Counted from the first letter of the stretch, positions 16,568-26,582 are shown. The stretch: 64,000 bases of DNA from Sphingobacteriaceae bacterium (GCA_017745075.1 JAGIAD010000004.1:186001-250000); one strand, 5' to 3'. The notes: generated from the letters alone by a model not told the origin. Numbers and translations are program-made.

Positions 16568-17128
16568 ATGTCTTCACATCATATTGTAAAAGAAAAACAG
16601 GAACCGGCTTTATATATTGATGAGCTAGGGAATTTTAACGAAGAGCTTCTGGGGCAACTGCTCGAATGGAGCCCTACGCTTCTGGTTAACGGAGAAAATT
16701 ACGATAAGATTTTTTCTTTGGGCTTAAAGATTGATGTACTGGTAAATGGGAACGGACAGGAAACGCAGGAAGATACTAAAATTATTCAGGGGCCTGCTGA
16801 TGCCTTGATGGTAGCTGTTAACTATCTGTACGAAGAGAAATATCCTGCGGTAAATGTAATCACAAAGAAATTCGATCTTGAAAAATTTGCAGGGTTTGAA
16901 GACAAAATTAATCTGGTGGTATTTACCGAAAGAGCAAAACACTACCCGATAAGGTCGGGATTCTCTGTTTGGAAGCCCGCCGGAAGTGAATTTCTCATCC
17001 ATGGTAACCAGTATATAGAAGTAACTAACCTTCTGCAGAATGAAGAAGAAATTTTTACCGTGGTTAAAGATGGCTTTGTAGAATTTACCTTTTCCGGACA
17101 ACCAATTTTTATTAGCGAACCTATATGA
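16568..17128 (+). CDS. Thiamine pyrophosphokinase-like protein (degenerate)
   Basis: 186 residues. The arrangement resembles thiamine pyrophosphokinase: an N-terminal alpha/beta half (SPTLLVNGENYDKIFSLGLKIDVLV, like the ADGAAN...P-DVVIGD region) and a C-terminal beta half (RSGFSVWKPAG... IFTVVKDGFVEFTF) like the thiamine-binding domain. The usual GDxDS and QxxTD acidic residues are replaced (VNGNGQE, QGPADALM), so it may be divergent or inactive. The operon supports this: in Bacteroidota a TPK gene (tnr3) often accompanies the thiamine receptor. The next gene overlaps by 4 bases (ATGA). Identity is moderately supported. Confidence 0.5.
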   Translation: MSSHHIVKEKQEPALYIDELGNFNEELLGQLLEWSPTLLVNGENYDKIFSLGLKIDVLVNGNGQETQEDTKIIQGPADALMVAVNYLYEEKYPAVNVITKKFDLEKFAGFEDKINLVVFTERAKHYPIRSGFSVWKPAGSEFLIHGNQYIEVTNLLQNEEEIFTVVKDGFVEFTFSGQPIFISEPI

Positions 17129-17619
17129 TAACCCTCAGAAAAGCAAAAGAACAAGATATCGAAATCATCAGGGATATTGCTGCAGCAACCTGGCCATCAA
17201 CCTATCTGGATATTATTGGCCAGGCACAGATCGATTATATGCTGGAGAAAATGTATAATAAGGGTGAGCTGCTGAAACAATTGATGGAGGGGCATGTTTT
17301 TCTGATTGCAGAAGAGGGCGAAAATCAGTTCGGTTTTGCAGGATATTCTATTATTGGACACGAGGAGCGTATTTACAAACTACATAAACTTTATGTACTG
17401 CCATCAGCACAAGGAAAAGGTGTTGGAAAAATCTTAATTAACGAAGTTTTTAACAAGGTAAAAGATGCAGGGGCAAGTGCTTTACAATTGAATGTAAACA
17501 AGGGTAATAAAGCCAAAGATTTTTACCTTAAAGGCGGTTTTACCATTAAAGAATCGGTAAAGCTTGATATAGGTGAGGGCTACTTTATGGACGATTATAT
17601 CATGGAATATAAGTTTTAA
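17125..17619 (+). CDS. GNAT family N-acetyltransferase
   Basis: 164 residues. The acetyl-CoA site is visible: LYVLPSAQGKGVGKILINEV (motif A, QGKGVG), preceded by the beta strand with the Tyr-Lys-Leu-His-Lys segment, and followed by LQLNVNKGNKAKDFYLKGGF (motif B), which is the RimI-like pattern. Substrate unknown. The start overlaps the previous stop (ATGA), so it is translationally coupled and last in the TPP-riboswitch operon. Whether it has a thiamine-related role cannot be told from sequence. Confidence 0.9.
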   Translation: MITLRKAKEQDIEIIRDIAAATWPSTYLDIIGQAQIDYMLEKMYNKGELLKQLMEGHVFLIAEEGENQFGFAGYSIIGHEERIYKLHKLYVLPSAQGKGVGKILINEVFNKVKDAGASALQLNVNKGNKAKDFYLKGGFTIKESVKLDIGEGYFMDDYIMEYKF

Positions 17620-17725
17620 ATACTCGAGGGCTGTCTTCATGAAATTGTTTCAGGATCTCATAGCAGGATAGATGCTGAAACAAGTTCAGCAGGACGAGTG
17701 CTCGGGATGTAAGTCTTTTAAATTT

Positions 17726-17793
17726 GTCATCCTGAGCCTGTCGAAGGACCAACCTAAATATATTATAAAGTGTTTCGACAGGCTCAACATGAC
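17726..17793. repeat. REP-like inverted repeat
   Basis: Arms GTCATCCTGAGCCTGTCGAA (17726-17745) and TTCGACAGGCTCAACATGAC (17774-17793) pair with two mismatches around a 28-base loop. The rest of 17620-17829 has the ...GCTGAAACAAGTTCAGCA... sequence common between genes in this group. It lies between convergent genes and may also end transcription. Confidence 0.75.
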
Positions 17794-17829
17794 AGATCTT
17801 AACTGATAGTATGATCTTCTTTTTTACGA

Positions 17830-20271
17830 CTAATTCTTCATCCTTCCCTGCTCTGCCTCTGTACCTGTTGAGCGACGGCGGGCCGGTTTGATTTCATTCT
17901 TGCCAAAGCGATAGGTAAAACTGATTCTGCCAACACGGCTTTCGTTTTTTTGATTTACCGTATAGGTTAAACCCGGATAGGCACTTGACAAATTGTTTTC
18001 ATACATATTAAATACATCTGACAGGGCCAGTTTCAAACTGGCTTTTTTATTGAACAGCGATTTGCTTAAACCTGCATCAACAGAATAACGGGCTTTTAAA
18101 CTTAAAGTACCATAATCAAGCGGCGATTCGTAGCTGCCATTTATCTCTGCTGTAAAACCATCCATAATGGTAAAGGTTTGCTGAGATTTAAACTGGAATG
18201 ATGTTTTTCCGGTTTTCAATGCCCTTCCTGCTAAATCAGGAGCCTTAAAGCTCAGGTAAAAAACATTTAAGTTATTATTGGTCTGCCACCATTTCGTAAT
18301 CTGAACAGGAACATTCAAATTGGCATTGTAGCTGATGTTGGTGGCAATATTGGCATTGGTTTGATACAGCGCTTTTTGTGCCTCATCAGGCAGAATTACT
18401 TCTGCAATTACATCGTTAACCCTGCTATAACCAACTGTAAGCATATATTTTTGCAAAAGAGTATAACTCAGTTCAAAATTGTGTGTGTATTGCGGGTTCA
18501 AAAAGGGATTACCCTTATTATAGGTATATTGATCTAAATAATAGATAAAGGGATTTAAAGCATCGTAACTAGGGCGATCTATCCTTCTGCTGTACGAAAA
18601 GCCTAACTGGTTGTTTTTCGAAAGCTTTTGCTGCACGAACAAGGTAGGAAAGAAATCCCAATAACTCCTTTTAACCACGGTATTGGTGGTAATCAGGTTT
18701 CCTTTCGAATTGGTCTGCTCCATCCTTAAACCAATTTGTACACTGGTATTTTTAAACTGTTTGTTAACGTTGGTATAAGCCGCATTTACATTTTCATCGT
18801 ATACAAACTGGTTGCTGCGGCGTACATCGTTTTGCCAGTTGTTATTTACAAATTCTTCGGCCTGTAAATTGTTATCGGTTTTTACCCAGCTGCTTTTAAC
18901 CCCTGCTTCAAGCTTAACTGTTTTGCTTAATGACACGTTGTAATCTACCTTAAAAGCTTTAATATCGATGATAGAAGGTGTATTGTTGCGGATGTAATTG
19001 ATCGGGCGAATCCTGCTCCCATTTGCAAACAGGTAATCGTTGGCATAATCAGAGCCATCATTACCGTTGTAACGTGAATAATCAACGTCTGCCGAAATTT
19101 CAGATCCAGCCGTATCCAATACTGATTTATAGTTTAAATTGTAAGAAATATTATTGTATTTATTGGTTTGCAAGGTATTCGAAATCAATATGGAATCTAC
19201 TTTTTGGAAAGACGGACCGATTAAAGTATTGTTTACAGTAGTTTCATTGCCATGGTTAAAATAACCATTTATCAATATACCAATGGTATTTTTCTTATCA
19301 ATGAAATAATCCAATCCTGCTTTAAGGTTATTGTTGTATTGTTTTCTTGTACTGTTGCCAACCTGCATAAAGTAAGTATCGGGTGTACCGTTCGAAATCC
19401 TGTCGATAGCGATCATGTTATCTCGCCCAAACTTGCCATAGCTGTAATTGCCGAAAAGATTAAGTTTCTGCGTGCGGTGGTTCAGGTTTATACCCGCATT
19501 TCCCCTTAAGTTTTTACCATAACCTAAAGATCCGTTTATACTGCCGTTTGTTCCGCCGTTTTTATTTTTTTTGGTTTTGATGTTAATAATACCTGAATTA
19601 CCTGCAGCATCATATTTAGATGATGGATTGGTAATCAGCTCAATGCTTTCAATATCCGAACTCTGCATGTTCCGTAGCAGGTTAGCCACATCGGCACTGC
19701 TCATGTAGGTCTGTTTTCCATCCAGTTGAATTAATACTCCCTGTTTACCCATCATCGAAATCTTATCGTTCTGATCAACCGTTACACCCGGTGCTTTTTG
19801 CAAAACTTCGAGCGCGGTAGAACCCGTCATAACCGCACTATTGGAAACATTCATCACAATCCTATCCATTTTCCTTTCAATTAAGGGTTTGGTTGCCGCC
19901 ACGCTTACTTCTTTCAAGTTCTGCGTGTTTGCAATAAGCTGTGCCGTGCCGAAATCTACCTTTTGATTATCTTCTGTTAAAACAATGGTTTTACTTTTAA
20001 GTGTTTTATACCCCATGCTGCTGGCTTTATAATAATAGCTCCCCTTGCCAGGGATACTAAAATTAAATGTTCCGTTTGGATCGGTAAAAGCTGTTTTAAC
20101 TACGCTAGAATCGGCTGCTTTAAAGAGCACAACGGTAACGTAATCTGCAGGTTTTTGAGTTTCATCTAAAATTACCCCGCTGATATTTGGCTTGGGATTT
20201 GTTTGCGCAAAGCCCTCTGTAACAGTAAAGAAAAGTGCAATAGCTATTGTTATTTTGTAAAATGTTTTCAT
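17830..20271 (-). CDS. Outer-membrane beta-barrel (TonB-dependent receptor-like) protein
   Basis: 813 residues from the Met that opens a proper signal peptide (MKTFYKITIAIALFF...GFAQ); a frame of 19 more residues exists upstream. After the signal come a CarboxypepD_reg-like domain (about 30-115: ISGVILDETQKPADYVTV), a plug-like domain (VEVLQKAPGVTVDQNDKISMMGKQGVLIQLDGK), and a large beta-barrel of the OMP_b-brl_3 type. This group differs from SusC and is usually annotated as outer-membrane beta-barrel family protein. The C-terminus has a short basic tail (ARRRSTG) beyond the barrel. Ligand unknown; no partner genes adjoin. Confidence 0.85.
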   Translation of the reverse strand: MKTFYKITIAIALFFTVTEGFAQTNPKPNISGVILDETQKPADYVTVVLFKAADSSVVKTAFTDPNGTFNFSIPGKGSYYYKASSMGYKTLKSKTIVLTEDNQKVDFGTAQLIANTQNLKEVSVAATKPLIERKMDRIVMNVSNSAVMTGSTALEVLQKAPGVTVDQNDKISMMGKQGVLIQLDGKQTYMSSADVANLLRNMQSSDIESIELITNPSSKYDAAGNSGIINIKTKKNKNGGTNGSINGSLGYGKNLRGNAGINLNHRTQKLNLFGNYSYGKFGRDNMIAIDRISNGTPDTYFMQVGNSTRKQYNNNLKAGLDYFIDKKNTIGILINGYFNHGNETTVNNTLIGPSFQKVDSILISNTLQTNKYNNISYNLNYKSVLDTAGSEISADVDYSRYNGNDGSDYANDYLFANGSRIRPINYIRNNTPSIIDIKAFKVDYNVSLSKTVKLEAGVKSSWVKTDNNLQAEEFVNNNWQNDVRRSNQFVYDENVNAAYTNVNKQFKNTSVQIGLRMEQTNSKGNLITTNTVVKRSYWDFFPTLFVQQKLSKNNQLGFSYSRRIDRPSYDALNPFIYYLDQYTYNKGNPFLNPQYTHNFELSYTLLQKYMLTVGYSRVNDVIAEVILPDEAQKALYQTNANIATNISYNANLNVPVQITKWWQTNNNLNVFYLSFKAPDLAGRALKTGKTSFQFKSQQTFTIMDGFTAEINGSYESPLDYGTLSLKARYSVDAGLSKSLFNKKASLKLALSDVFNMYENNLSSAYPGLTYTVNQKNESRVGRISFTYRFGKNEIKPARRRSTGTEAEQGRMKN

Positions 20272-20533
20272 TTTTAGGTATTTATTCTTAAAAAAACGGG
20301 CAAAAAGATTTCTGTAACGCATGTTCATGCGCTTTCAATTTAATTGCTTGCTAATTTTAAAGTTTAGTCGGAAACGAAAGGTTTCCGTTGCTTAGTTATA
20401 AATAAGACGACCGTTTTTTGAAAAGGTTACAGGGATTTTGAAAAAGTTGGGAGGCGGGGGTCCGAAGGAGATATTGCGTAACCTTAGCGTCGTTTTCCCA
20501 ATAAACTCATCGCCAATGAACTAACAAACAAAA

Positions 20534-20573
20534 AAGCCACAGATCAACAGGTTTACCTATCTTTCTATGGCTT
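20534..20573 (-). terminator. Intrinsic terminator of the M49 peptidase gene
   Basis: AAGCCACAGA pairs with TCTATGGCTT (one mismatch), with a T-rich run on the minus strand. It lies 20 bases after the stop of the M49 gene. Confidence 0.65.
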
Positions 20574-20592
20574 TATATTCTTTTTAGAGTTA

Positions 20593-22272
20593 TTATTTTA
20601 CACCCAGCACATCAACACCCTGTTCAAAAACAACATCAACCGGAATATTCTTTTTGGTCAACCGTTCAAGATCTGTTTGCAGTTCCGGATGGATAATTGC
20701 TTTTTCTTTTTGTGCTTTTTCTACCGCAGCTTTATCGCCGTTACCTTGAAGGGTAAGAATAAACGCACTTAAATCGTTCATGGCGGTTGCAAATTTTTCG
20801 AAGTTTACTTTGTAAGTACCTTTGGCTGTACGTTCAAAGGCACCTTTTTCCTGGAAATAATTAAAGCACTGCATGTTTGCTTTTCCGTGTGCTTCAGAAA
20901 CACCAAAGCGCACAGAACGTAAAATGCCGGCCATAAAAGTGGTATAATAATCTTTTATATCGCCTTTTAATTCACCTTTTTTAAGCAAGTCTGTAACCAT
21001 ATATAAACCTAAAATATCGGCTTTGCCTTCTTCTAACCAGCTATATTGTTCTTTTAATGCTGCTCGTACAAAGCCCTTTCCGGTAATGGTTTTTTTAATC
21101 CCTAAGCCATGGGCAACTTCGTGAAACATGACGTTTGCAAAAAAAGCATCGAATTTGATGTACTGCTGCTGGTCGGGTTCAATTAGTTCTTTTGATATCG
21201 GTACCAGGATCTTCTCAAATTTCGCCTGCATTGCATTTTTCAATTGCGAACGGCGCGTGCCTTTTTCCTGCTGAATTTTTTCATCGTTCGGGAGGTTAAC
21301 GGCGATGGTTTTCGATCCCGCATTACAGTCTCCTGCATAATAAACTACATCGTAGGCGTTTAACTCAGAGTCGGTTCCGGGTGTTTCGGTTTTATATTTT
21401 GCCGCCACAGGCAGGTTTTTCTGTAATTCGGGAAGCATTTTTACATACTTTGCCAAACGTTTACTCCACTCTTTATCTTTGATTAAAACATAGGCTTCGT
21501 AACTGGTACGGGCATTAAAGAGTTTATCTTCATAATTTTCAATCGGACCGATAATGATATCCAGGCCATTGTTTTTCATATCTAACCAGGCATAATCACT
21601 AGCGGTAAAATTATCTGTTACCAGGGCATCGGCCCTTAAGTTTAAATATTTTTTTAAACCAGCATCCTCGGCAATCAGAGCGGCCTGCTTTAATAATGAG
21701 CTTGCTTTTTGTAATTCTGAAGCGAATAATACATGATAAGGTACTGTTGATAACTTGCCTGTGCTGTCTTTTTTAACAACAGAATATGCACCAAACTTAT
21801 CAGCAAGGTCCGATTTTTCTATAGCTTCCTTTGTAATTCCGTATGGATAAAAAAATGCACCTTCTGGTTTGGTGCCAACGCCTTCAACAAAAGGTTTGTC
21901 GTTATTTAACCTATCCCATGGGCCATAGTTGATATTAACAAAATCACGTGTTTTTTCATCTTTAATAGTGGCCAGCAAGCTATCTCTTTGCGGGTAGGCC
22001 TGTTTCCAGTAAAGCTGATCCATAATTTCTGCTGCCTGAATTAACAAGGGCAAAATTTTACGATCGTTAACACTTAACTGGTTAATATTAGTGGTTAATT
22101 TTACCTTTTCGTAAATGGGTAACCTTTGGGCAACATAATTGGTAAGACTGTCTTTTTGGACTACCACAGTTTTTTCATCTTTAGATTTATTATTGCCGGT
22201 ACAAGACGGTAATGCGCCTACTGAAATGGCTATTGCTGATAAAAACAGGGTTGATCTGTATAAATTCTTCAT
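20593..22272 (-). CDS. M49 (dipeptidyl-peptidase III-like) zinc peptidase lipoprotein
   Basis: 559 residues from the Met that opens a lipoprotein signal (MKNLYRS...GALPSC, Cys24); an upstream Met would add 26 residues and spoil it. The zinc site is HEVAH (384-388) followed by Gly, with the second motif EEGKAD at 414-419 in place of EECRAE. Classical DPP III has HExxGH with one more residue; this pentapeptide type is a recognised M49 variation. It is predicted to be anchored in the periplasm or outer membrane, where most DPP III enzymes are cytosolic. Substrate probably short peptides. The gene is divergent from the amidase gene. Confidence 0.85.
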   Translation of the reverse strand: MKNLYRSTLFLSAIAISVGALPSCTGNNKSKDEKTVVVQKDSLTNYVAQRLPIYEKVKLTTNINQLSVNDRKILPLLIQAAEIMDQLYWKQAYPQRDSLLATIKDEKTRDFVNINYGPWDRLNNDKPFVEGVGTKPEGAFFYPYGITKEAIEKSDLADKFGAYSVVKKDSTGKLSTVPYHVLFASELQKASSLLKQAALIAEDAGLKKYLNLRADALVTDNFTASDYAWLDMKNNGLDIIIGPIENYEDKLFNARTSYEAYVLIKDKEWSKRLAKYVKMLPELQKNLPVAAKYKTETPGTDSELNAYDVVYYAGDCNAGSKTIAVNLPNDEKIQQEKGTRRSQLKNAMQAKFEKILVPISKELIEPDQQQYIKFDAFFANVMFHEVAHGLGIKKTITGKGFVRAALKEQYSWLEEGKADILGLYMVTDLLKKGELKGDIKDYYTTFMAGILRSVRFGVSEAHGKANMQCFNYFQEKGAFERTAKGTYKVNFEKFATAMNDLSAFILTLQGNGDKAAVEKAQKEKAIIHPELQTDLERLTKKNIPVDVVFEQGVDVLGVK

Positions 22273-22323
22273 ATTAAAGTATATCGCTGCTAAATTAGTA
22301 AAATTTGAAAGCTTTGTATAAAG

Positions 22324-22357
22324 TTTGATGCATTGGGTGAAGTTTAGCATAACTTTG
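22324..22357 (+). promoter_or_regulatory. Promoter of the amidase gene
   Basis: TTTG at 22324-22327, 22 bases, then TAACTTTG at 22350-22357 (exact TAnnTTTG). The ATG at 22385 would leave a leader of about 20 bases. The best-formed Bacteroidota-type promoter in the window, though the spacer is slightly long. Confidence 0.55.
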
Positions 22358-22384
22358 TAACTTCGACTAGCTAACCTTCATGCC

Positions 22385-23221
22385 ATGTTATTTTCAAGGT
22401 CATCAAAATTATTATCTATTCCAGCTTTTGCTCTTTTACTTATCTTCTCTGCCTGTGGAAGCAGCAAATATGCTGCAACAGAAAAAATCTATAAAGAAAA
22501 GGCAAAAAATTTTTCGAAGATAATTAACGCCACACCACCTGTTGGCCAGCTATACGATTCTTTAAATGCAACAAACCAGGAATGGGTTGGTTCTGTAAAT
22601 TTTGGGATACGTAAACCTAATTTTGTGGTGATCCACCATACTGCTCAGGATAGTTTGGCGCAAACAATAAAAACATTCTTCTCCACAAAAGCCGGTACCA
22701 GTGCCCATTACGTCATCAGTCGCGATGGTAAAGTGGTACATATGGTAAACGATTACCTCCGTGCAAACCATGCCGGAATAAGTAAATGGGGCAAAGATAC
22801 CGATCTTAATTCTTCATCAATAGGTATAGAGCTGGATAACAATGGCTTAACAGACCCATGGCCCGATGCGCAAATTAATAGCCTGCTTAAGCTTTTAGCC
22901 ACCCTGAAAAAAAACTATAGCATCCCAACGGCTAATTTTATCGGTCATGCCGATATTGCGCCTAAACGTAAAAACGATCCAAAAAACTTTCCCTGGAAAA
23001 AACTGGCCGATAATGGTTTTGGCTATTGGTACGATGATGTGTTGAAAAACCCACCTGCAGATTTTAATACCGAAATGGCCTTAAAGTATATTGGTTATGA
23101 TACGAGCAACCTGTCAGCAGCAATTACCGCATTTAAAATCCATTTTATACAGAGCGATATCACACCAACTTTAACACCTGTTGATATTTTAGTGCTTTAT
23201 AATGTTTACACGAAGTATTAG
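22385..23221 (+). CDS. N-acetylmuramoyl-L-alanine amidase lipoprotein (Amidase_2)
   Basis: 278 residues. The lipoprotein signal ends LLIFSACGSS. The Amidase_2 domain shows the zinc histidines in VVIHHTA (H84-H85), the NHAG segment and GHADIAP. It also has SIGIELDNNG and HYVISRDG, typical of AmiD-like enzymes that cut the amide bond between MurNAc and L-Ala in peptidoglycan. Likely role: cell-wall turnover in the periplasm, attached to a membrane. Transcribed alone, divergent from the M49 gene. Confidence 0.92.
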   Translation: MLFSRSSKLLSIPAFALLLIFSACGSSKYAATEKIYKEKAKNFSKIINATPPVGQLYDSLNATNQEWVGSVNFGIRKPNFVVIHHTAQDSLAQTIKTFFSTKAGTSAHYVISRDGKVVHMVNDYLRANHAGISKWGKDTDLNSSSIGIELDNNGLTDPWPDAQINSLLKLLATLKKNYSIPTANFIGHADIAPKRKNDPKNFPWKKLADNGFGYWYDDVLKNPPADFNTEMALKYIGYDTSNLSAAITAFKIHFIQSDITPTLTPVDILVLYNVYTKY

Positions 23222-23411
23222 GATGAGTAGTGTTGAGCGTTTGGCGGTTAGCGTAAATTAGTTAAGAGTCGTAAATAAGTCCGGAAGTCGGAGGACTGGG
23301 GTCAGAAGTTTAGTTGCGGTTAATGATGTAAGATGTTAAATGGATAATGGAATTATGCCGCGCCATCCCCACTAATGAACCAATGTCTAATTAACCTTTA
23401 AACCAACAAAA

Positions 23412-23443
23412 AAGCACGGATAAATCTGTGTTCATCCGTGCTT
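23412..23443 (-). terminator. Intrinsic terminator of glnS
   Basis: Perfect 10-bp stem AAGCACGGAT with ATCCGTGCTT, followed by a T run on the minus strand (plus strand CAACAAAAAA), 20 bases after the glnS stop. Confidence 0.8.
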
Positions 23444-23462
23444 GTCATTGGTTAGAAAACAA

Positions 23463-25118
23463 TTAATTTGGTTTCTTAAACGTATCTTTTAATGTTACGG
23501 TGCGGTTAAAAACCAGTTTATCAGCAGTAGAGTCTTTATCCAAACAGAAATAACCTTTGCGTATAAACTGATAACGGCCATCTAAATCTGCATCTGCTAA
23601 AGCAGGCTCGATATAAGCGTTAGGCAATACCGTTAAACTTTCAGGGTTTAAATAATCTTTAAAATCACCTTCTTCTGCATCCGGTGTTTCTGAAGTAAAC
23701 AAACGGTCGTACAAACGGATTTCAGCAGTTTTAGCATGTGGCGCACTTACCCAATGGATGGTTCCTTTAACGTTGATACCACTGGTATCGCTTCCGCTCT
23801 TAGATTCAGGAATATAGGTACAACGGATTTCGGTAATGTTTCCGTTTTCATCTTTCACAAAATCTTCGCACTTCACAATGTAAGCAAATTTTAAGCGTAC
23901 CATTGCACCTGGTGCCAAACGGAACCATTTTTTTGCCGGTACTTCCATAAAATCTTCGCGTTCGATCCAAAGTTCGCTGCTAAAAGGAATCACACGTGTG
24001 CCTCCGCCATCTTCTGCTTCCGGATTGTTTTCGCCGATTAAATCTTCTGTTCCTTTTTCATAATTGGTAATTACCAATTTAATCGGGTCTAAAACTGCCA
24101 TTACACGGTTAGCCGTTTTATTCAGGTCTTCGCGGATACAGAACTCCAGCAAGCTCAGTTCGATTAAGTTTTCGCGCTTGGCAATACCGATGCGCTCACA
24201 AAACTCACGGATACTTTTTGGCGTAAACCCTCTTCTGCGAAGGCCGGAAATGGTAGGCATGCGTGGATCGTCCCAGCCACTTACTAATTTTTCGTTTACC
24301 AATTGTAGCAACTTACGCTTGCTCATTACTGTTGAAGTAAGGTTCAGGCGTGCAAACTCATATTGCTTAGAAGGGAAAATTTCTAATTTCTCAATAAACC
24401 AGTCGTATAGTTCGCGGTGCGAAACATATTCCAGTGTACAAATTGAGTGGGTAATGTGTTCAATACTATCACTTTGGCCATGTGCAAAATCGTACATCGG
24501 GTAAATGCACCATTTGTTCCCTGTACGGTGATGTTCGGCATGTTTAATGCGATAGATAATTGGGTCGCGCATTAACATATTCGGACTGGCCATATCGATT
24601 TTTGCCCTCAGCGTATAAGCACCATCAGGAAATTCGCCATTTTTCATTTTCGTAAAAATGTTTAGGTTTTCTTCGATGCTCCGGTTACGATATGGACTAT
24701 CCTGTCCGGGTTCTGTTGGTGTACCCTTTAAAGCTGCAATTTCATCTGCCGAACTTTCATCAACATAGGCCAAACCTTTTTCGATTAGTTTAACAGCAAA
24801 ACCATATAGCTCATCAAAATAATCTGAGGCATATAATTCATTTTTCCAGTTAAAACCCAACCACCTGATATCTTCTTGCTGACTGTTTACATATTCTGTT
24901 TTTTCCGTAACCGGATTGGTATCGTCAAAACGCAGATTGGTGTAGCCGCCGTATTTTTGTGTTAGTCCGAAATTTAAGCATATTGCTTTCGCGTGGCCGA
25001 TGTGTAAATAACCATTAGGTTCGGGCGGGAAACGCGTAACCAGAGTTTCATACTTACCACTATTTAAGTCGTTCTCAACAATTTCTTCAATAAAGTTCAA
25101 TGACTTCTCTTCACTCAT
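23463..25118 (-). CDS. glnS: Glutamine--tRNA ligase
   Basis: Class I synthetase that charges tRNA-Gln. From MSEEKSLNF it is 551 residues, close to the usual 550-560; the longer frame to 25172 adds 18 unlikely residues. Signatures: [16 protein letters not shown] (HIGH) near residue 30, [11 protein letters not shown] (KMSKS equivalent) near 265, followed by the [17 protein letters not shown] segment, and the C-terminal beta-barrel anticodon domains. GlnRS rather than GluRS is shown by [19 protein letters not shown] and the presence of the barrels. A good promoter lies upstream. Single-gene unit. Confidence 0.97.
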   Translation of the reverse strand: MSEEKSLNFIEEIVENDLNSGKYETLVTRFPPEPNGYLHIGHAKAICLNFGLTQKYGGYTNLRFDDTNPVTEKTEYVNSQQEDIRWLGFNWKNELYASDYFDELYGFAVKLIEKGLAYVDESSADEIAALKGTPTEPGQDSPYRNRSIEENLNIFTKMKNGEFPDGAYTLRAKIDMASPNMLMRDPIIYRIKHAEHHRTGNKWCIYPMYDFAHGQSDSIEHITHSICTLEYVSHRELYDWFIEKLEIFPSKQYEFARLNLTSTVMSKRKLLQLVNEKLVSGWDDPRMPTISGLRRRGFTPKSIREFCERIGIAKRENLIELSLLEFCIREDLNKTANRVMAVLDPIKLVITNYEKGTEDLIGENNPEAEDGGGTRVIPFSSELWIEREDFMEVPAKKWFRLAPGAMVRLKFAYIVKCEDFVKDENGNITEIRCTYIPESKSGSDTSGINVKGTIHWVSAPHAKTAEIRLYDRLFTSETPDAEEGDFKDYLNPESLTVLPNAYIEPALADADLDGRYQFIRKGYFCLDKDSTADKLVFNRTVTLKDTFKKPN

Positions 25119-25140
25119 AAAAACCTGTAAATTAGGAATG

Positions 25141-25172
25141 CAAATGTAAAAAGATTGAGCGGATTTATGCAA
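25141..25172 (-). promoter_or_regulatory. glnS promoter
   Basis: On the minus strand TTG (25172-25170), 21 bases, then TACATTTG (25148-25141), an exact -7 match. The start codon at 25118 follows after about 23 bases. Confidence 0.5.
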
Positions 25173-25379
25173 TGATTATGGGTTTATTAGCCTATAGTTG
25201 ATAGTTGATCGCCCAGAACTTCATTATAGTGCTATGAAAGAACAAATATGTTAGTATTATAGGCTAATTCGCTGTCGAAAACCGCGACTATGAACAATGA
25301 GCCATCAACCCATTATGCTTTTTCTTATTTCTCAATTACCTAATAAAATCGATACATTTACATCAACTTAATATTCGTT

Positions 25380-25799
25380 ATGAGCAAAGTATTAAATCGG
25401 CCAATCCGCGTTTTGGTAGCGAAGGTTGGATTGGATGGCCACGACAGGGGTGCCAAAGTAATCGCAACTTCTTTACGTGATGCTGGGATGGAGGTAATTT
25501 ATACCGGCCTGCGTCAAACGCCGGAAATGGTGGTCAACACCGCGCTTCAGGAGGATGTTGATGCCATCGGGATTTCTATCTTATCGGGGGCACATATGAC
25601 CGTTTTTCCAAAGATTATTCATTTTATGAAAGAAAAACAGCTGGATGACGTTTTATTAACCGGTGGCGGCATTATCCCTGAAGCAGATCGATTGAAACTT
25701 GCAGATATTGGTGTTGGAGAACTCTTTCCTCCGGGTACATCAATGGCAAGTATTGTAGAATATATTCAGAATTGGGTTACAGAAAACAGAAATTTTTAA
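25380..25799 (+). CDS. Cobalamin (B12)-binding protein, methylmalonyl-CoA mutase small-subunit type
   Basis: 139 residues forming only the B12-binding Rossmann-like domain of acyl-CoA mutases. The base-off/His-on motif is D19-x-H21-xx-G24 (GLDGHDRG), followed by GISILSGAH and the LLTGGGIIP loop. In two-part mutases (IcmB-like) such a small subunit pairs with a separate catalytic chain, which is not in this window. It could also carry cobalamin for another mutase. It lies 3 bases ahead of an enoyl-CoA hydratase gene, which suggests shared acyl-CoA metabolism. Confidence 0.88.
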   Translation: MSKVLNRPIRVLVAKVGLDGHDRGAKVIATSLRDAGMEVIYTGLRQTPEMVVNTALQEDVDAIGISILSGAHMTVFPKIIHFMKEKQLDDVLLTGGGIIPEADRLKLADIGVGELFPPGTSMASIVEYIQNWVTENRNF

Positions 25800-25802
25800 G
25801 CT

Positions 25803-26582
25803 ATGGCATACCAGAATCTAACTTCAGAAATAAAAGAAAACATTTTATACGTTACCATCAATCGCGAAAAGGCACTAAATGCTTTAAATAAGGATACTTT
25901 AGCAGAACTGGCAGATGTAATTGCATTTGCAAACAAAACCGAACAGGTAAGAGGAGTTATCTTAACCGGTGCAGGCGAAAAGGCCTTTGTGGCAGGAGCT
26001 GACATTAAGGAATTTTCTGATTATAATGGTAAGCAGGGAGAAGATTTGGCAAAAGGTGGCCACGACTTGGTTTTTAATGCCATTGAAAATTCTTCAAAGC
26101 CATTTATAGCAGCAATTAACGGTTTTGCTTTGGGGGGAGGGTTGGAATTAGCCATGGCCTGCCATATGCGCATCGCATCAGATCAGGCAAAACTCGGTCT
26201 GCCTGAAGTGACTTTGGGTTTAATTCCAGGTTATGGCGGTACACAGCGCCTTACGCAGTTGGTTGGAAAGGGAAAAGCAATAGAAATGATTACCACTGCA
26301 AATATGGTTACGGCTTCGGAAGCAGAAAAAATAGGTCTCGTAAATTATGTTGTCCCACAAGCTGATCTGATTAGCAAAGCTGAAGAAATAATGAATGCGA
26401 TTAAACAACGCGCACCATTGGCTATTTCGGCTGCAATAAAATCGGTAGTTGCGGCTGTAAAAAACAGCGATGGTTACGCCACAGAAATTGAAGAATTTGG
26501 CAAATGTTTCGAAACGGCCGATTTTAAGGAAGGTGTTACAGCATTTATTGAAAAGAGAAAAGCAAATTTCAGCGGAAAGTAG
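25803..26582 (+). CDS. Enoyl-CoA hydratase/isomerase (crotonase) family
   Basis: 259 residues, the usual crotonase length. Oxyanion-hole segments: AFVAGADIKEF near residue 62 and NGFALGGGLELAMACHMRIAS near 103. The two glutamates of true hydratases are present, in GGLELAMAC (the GGGxEL Glu) and in LPEVTLGLIPGYGGTQRL. I therefore expect hydratase activity on 2-enoyl-CoA in fatty-acid or branched-chain degradation. It is 3 bases after the B12-binding protein gene and almost certainly in the same operon. Confidence 0.92.
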   Translation: MAYQNLTSEIKENILYVTINREKALNALNKDTLAELADVIAFANKTEQVRGVILTGAGEKAFVAGADIKEFSDYNGKQGEDLAKGGHDLVFNAIENSSKPFIAAINGFALGGGLELAMACHMRIASDQAKLGLPEVTLGLIPGYGGTQRLTQLVGKGKAIEMITTANMVTASEAEKIGLVNYVVPQADLISKAEEIMNAIKQRAPLAISAAIKSVVAAVKNSDGYATEIEEFGKCFETADFKEGVTAFIEKRKANFSGK

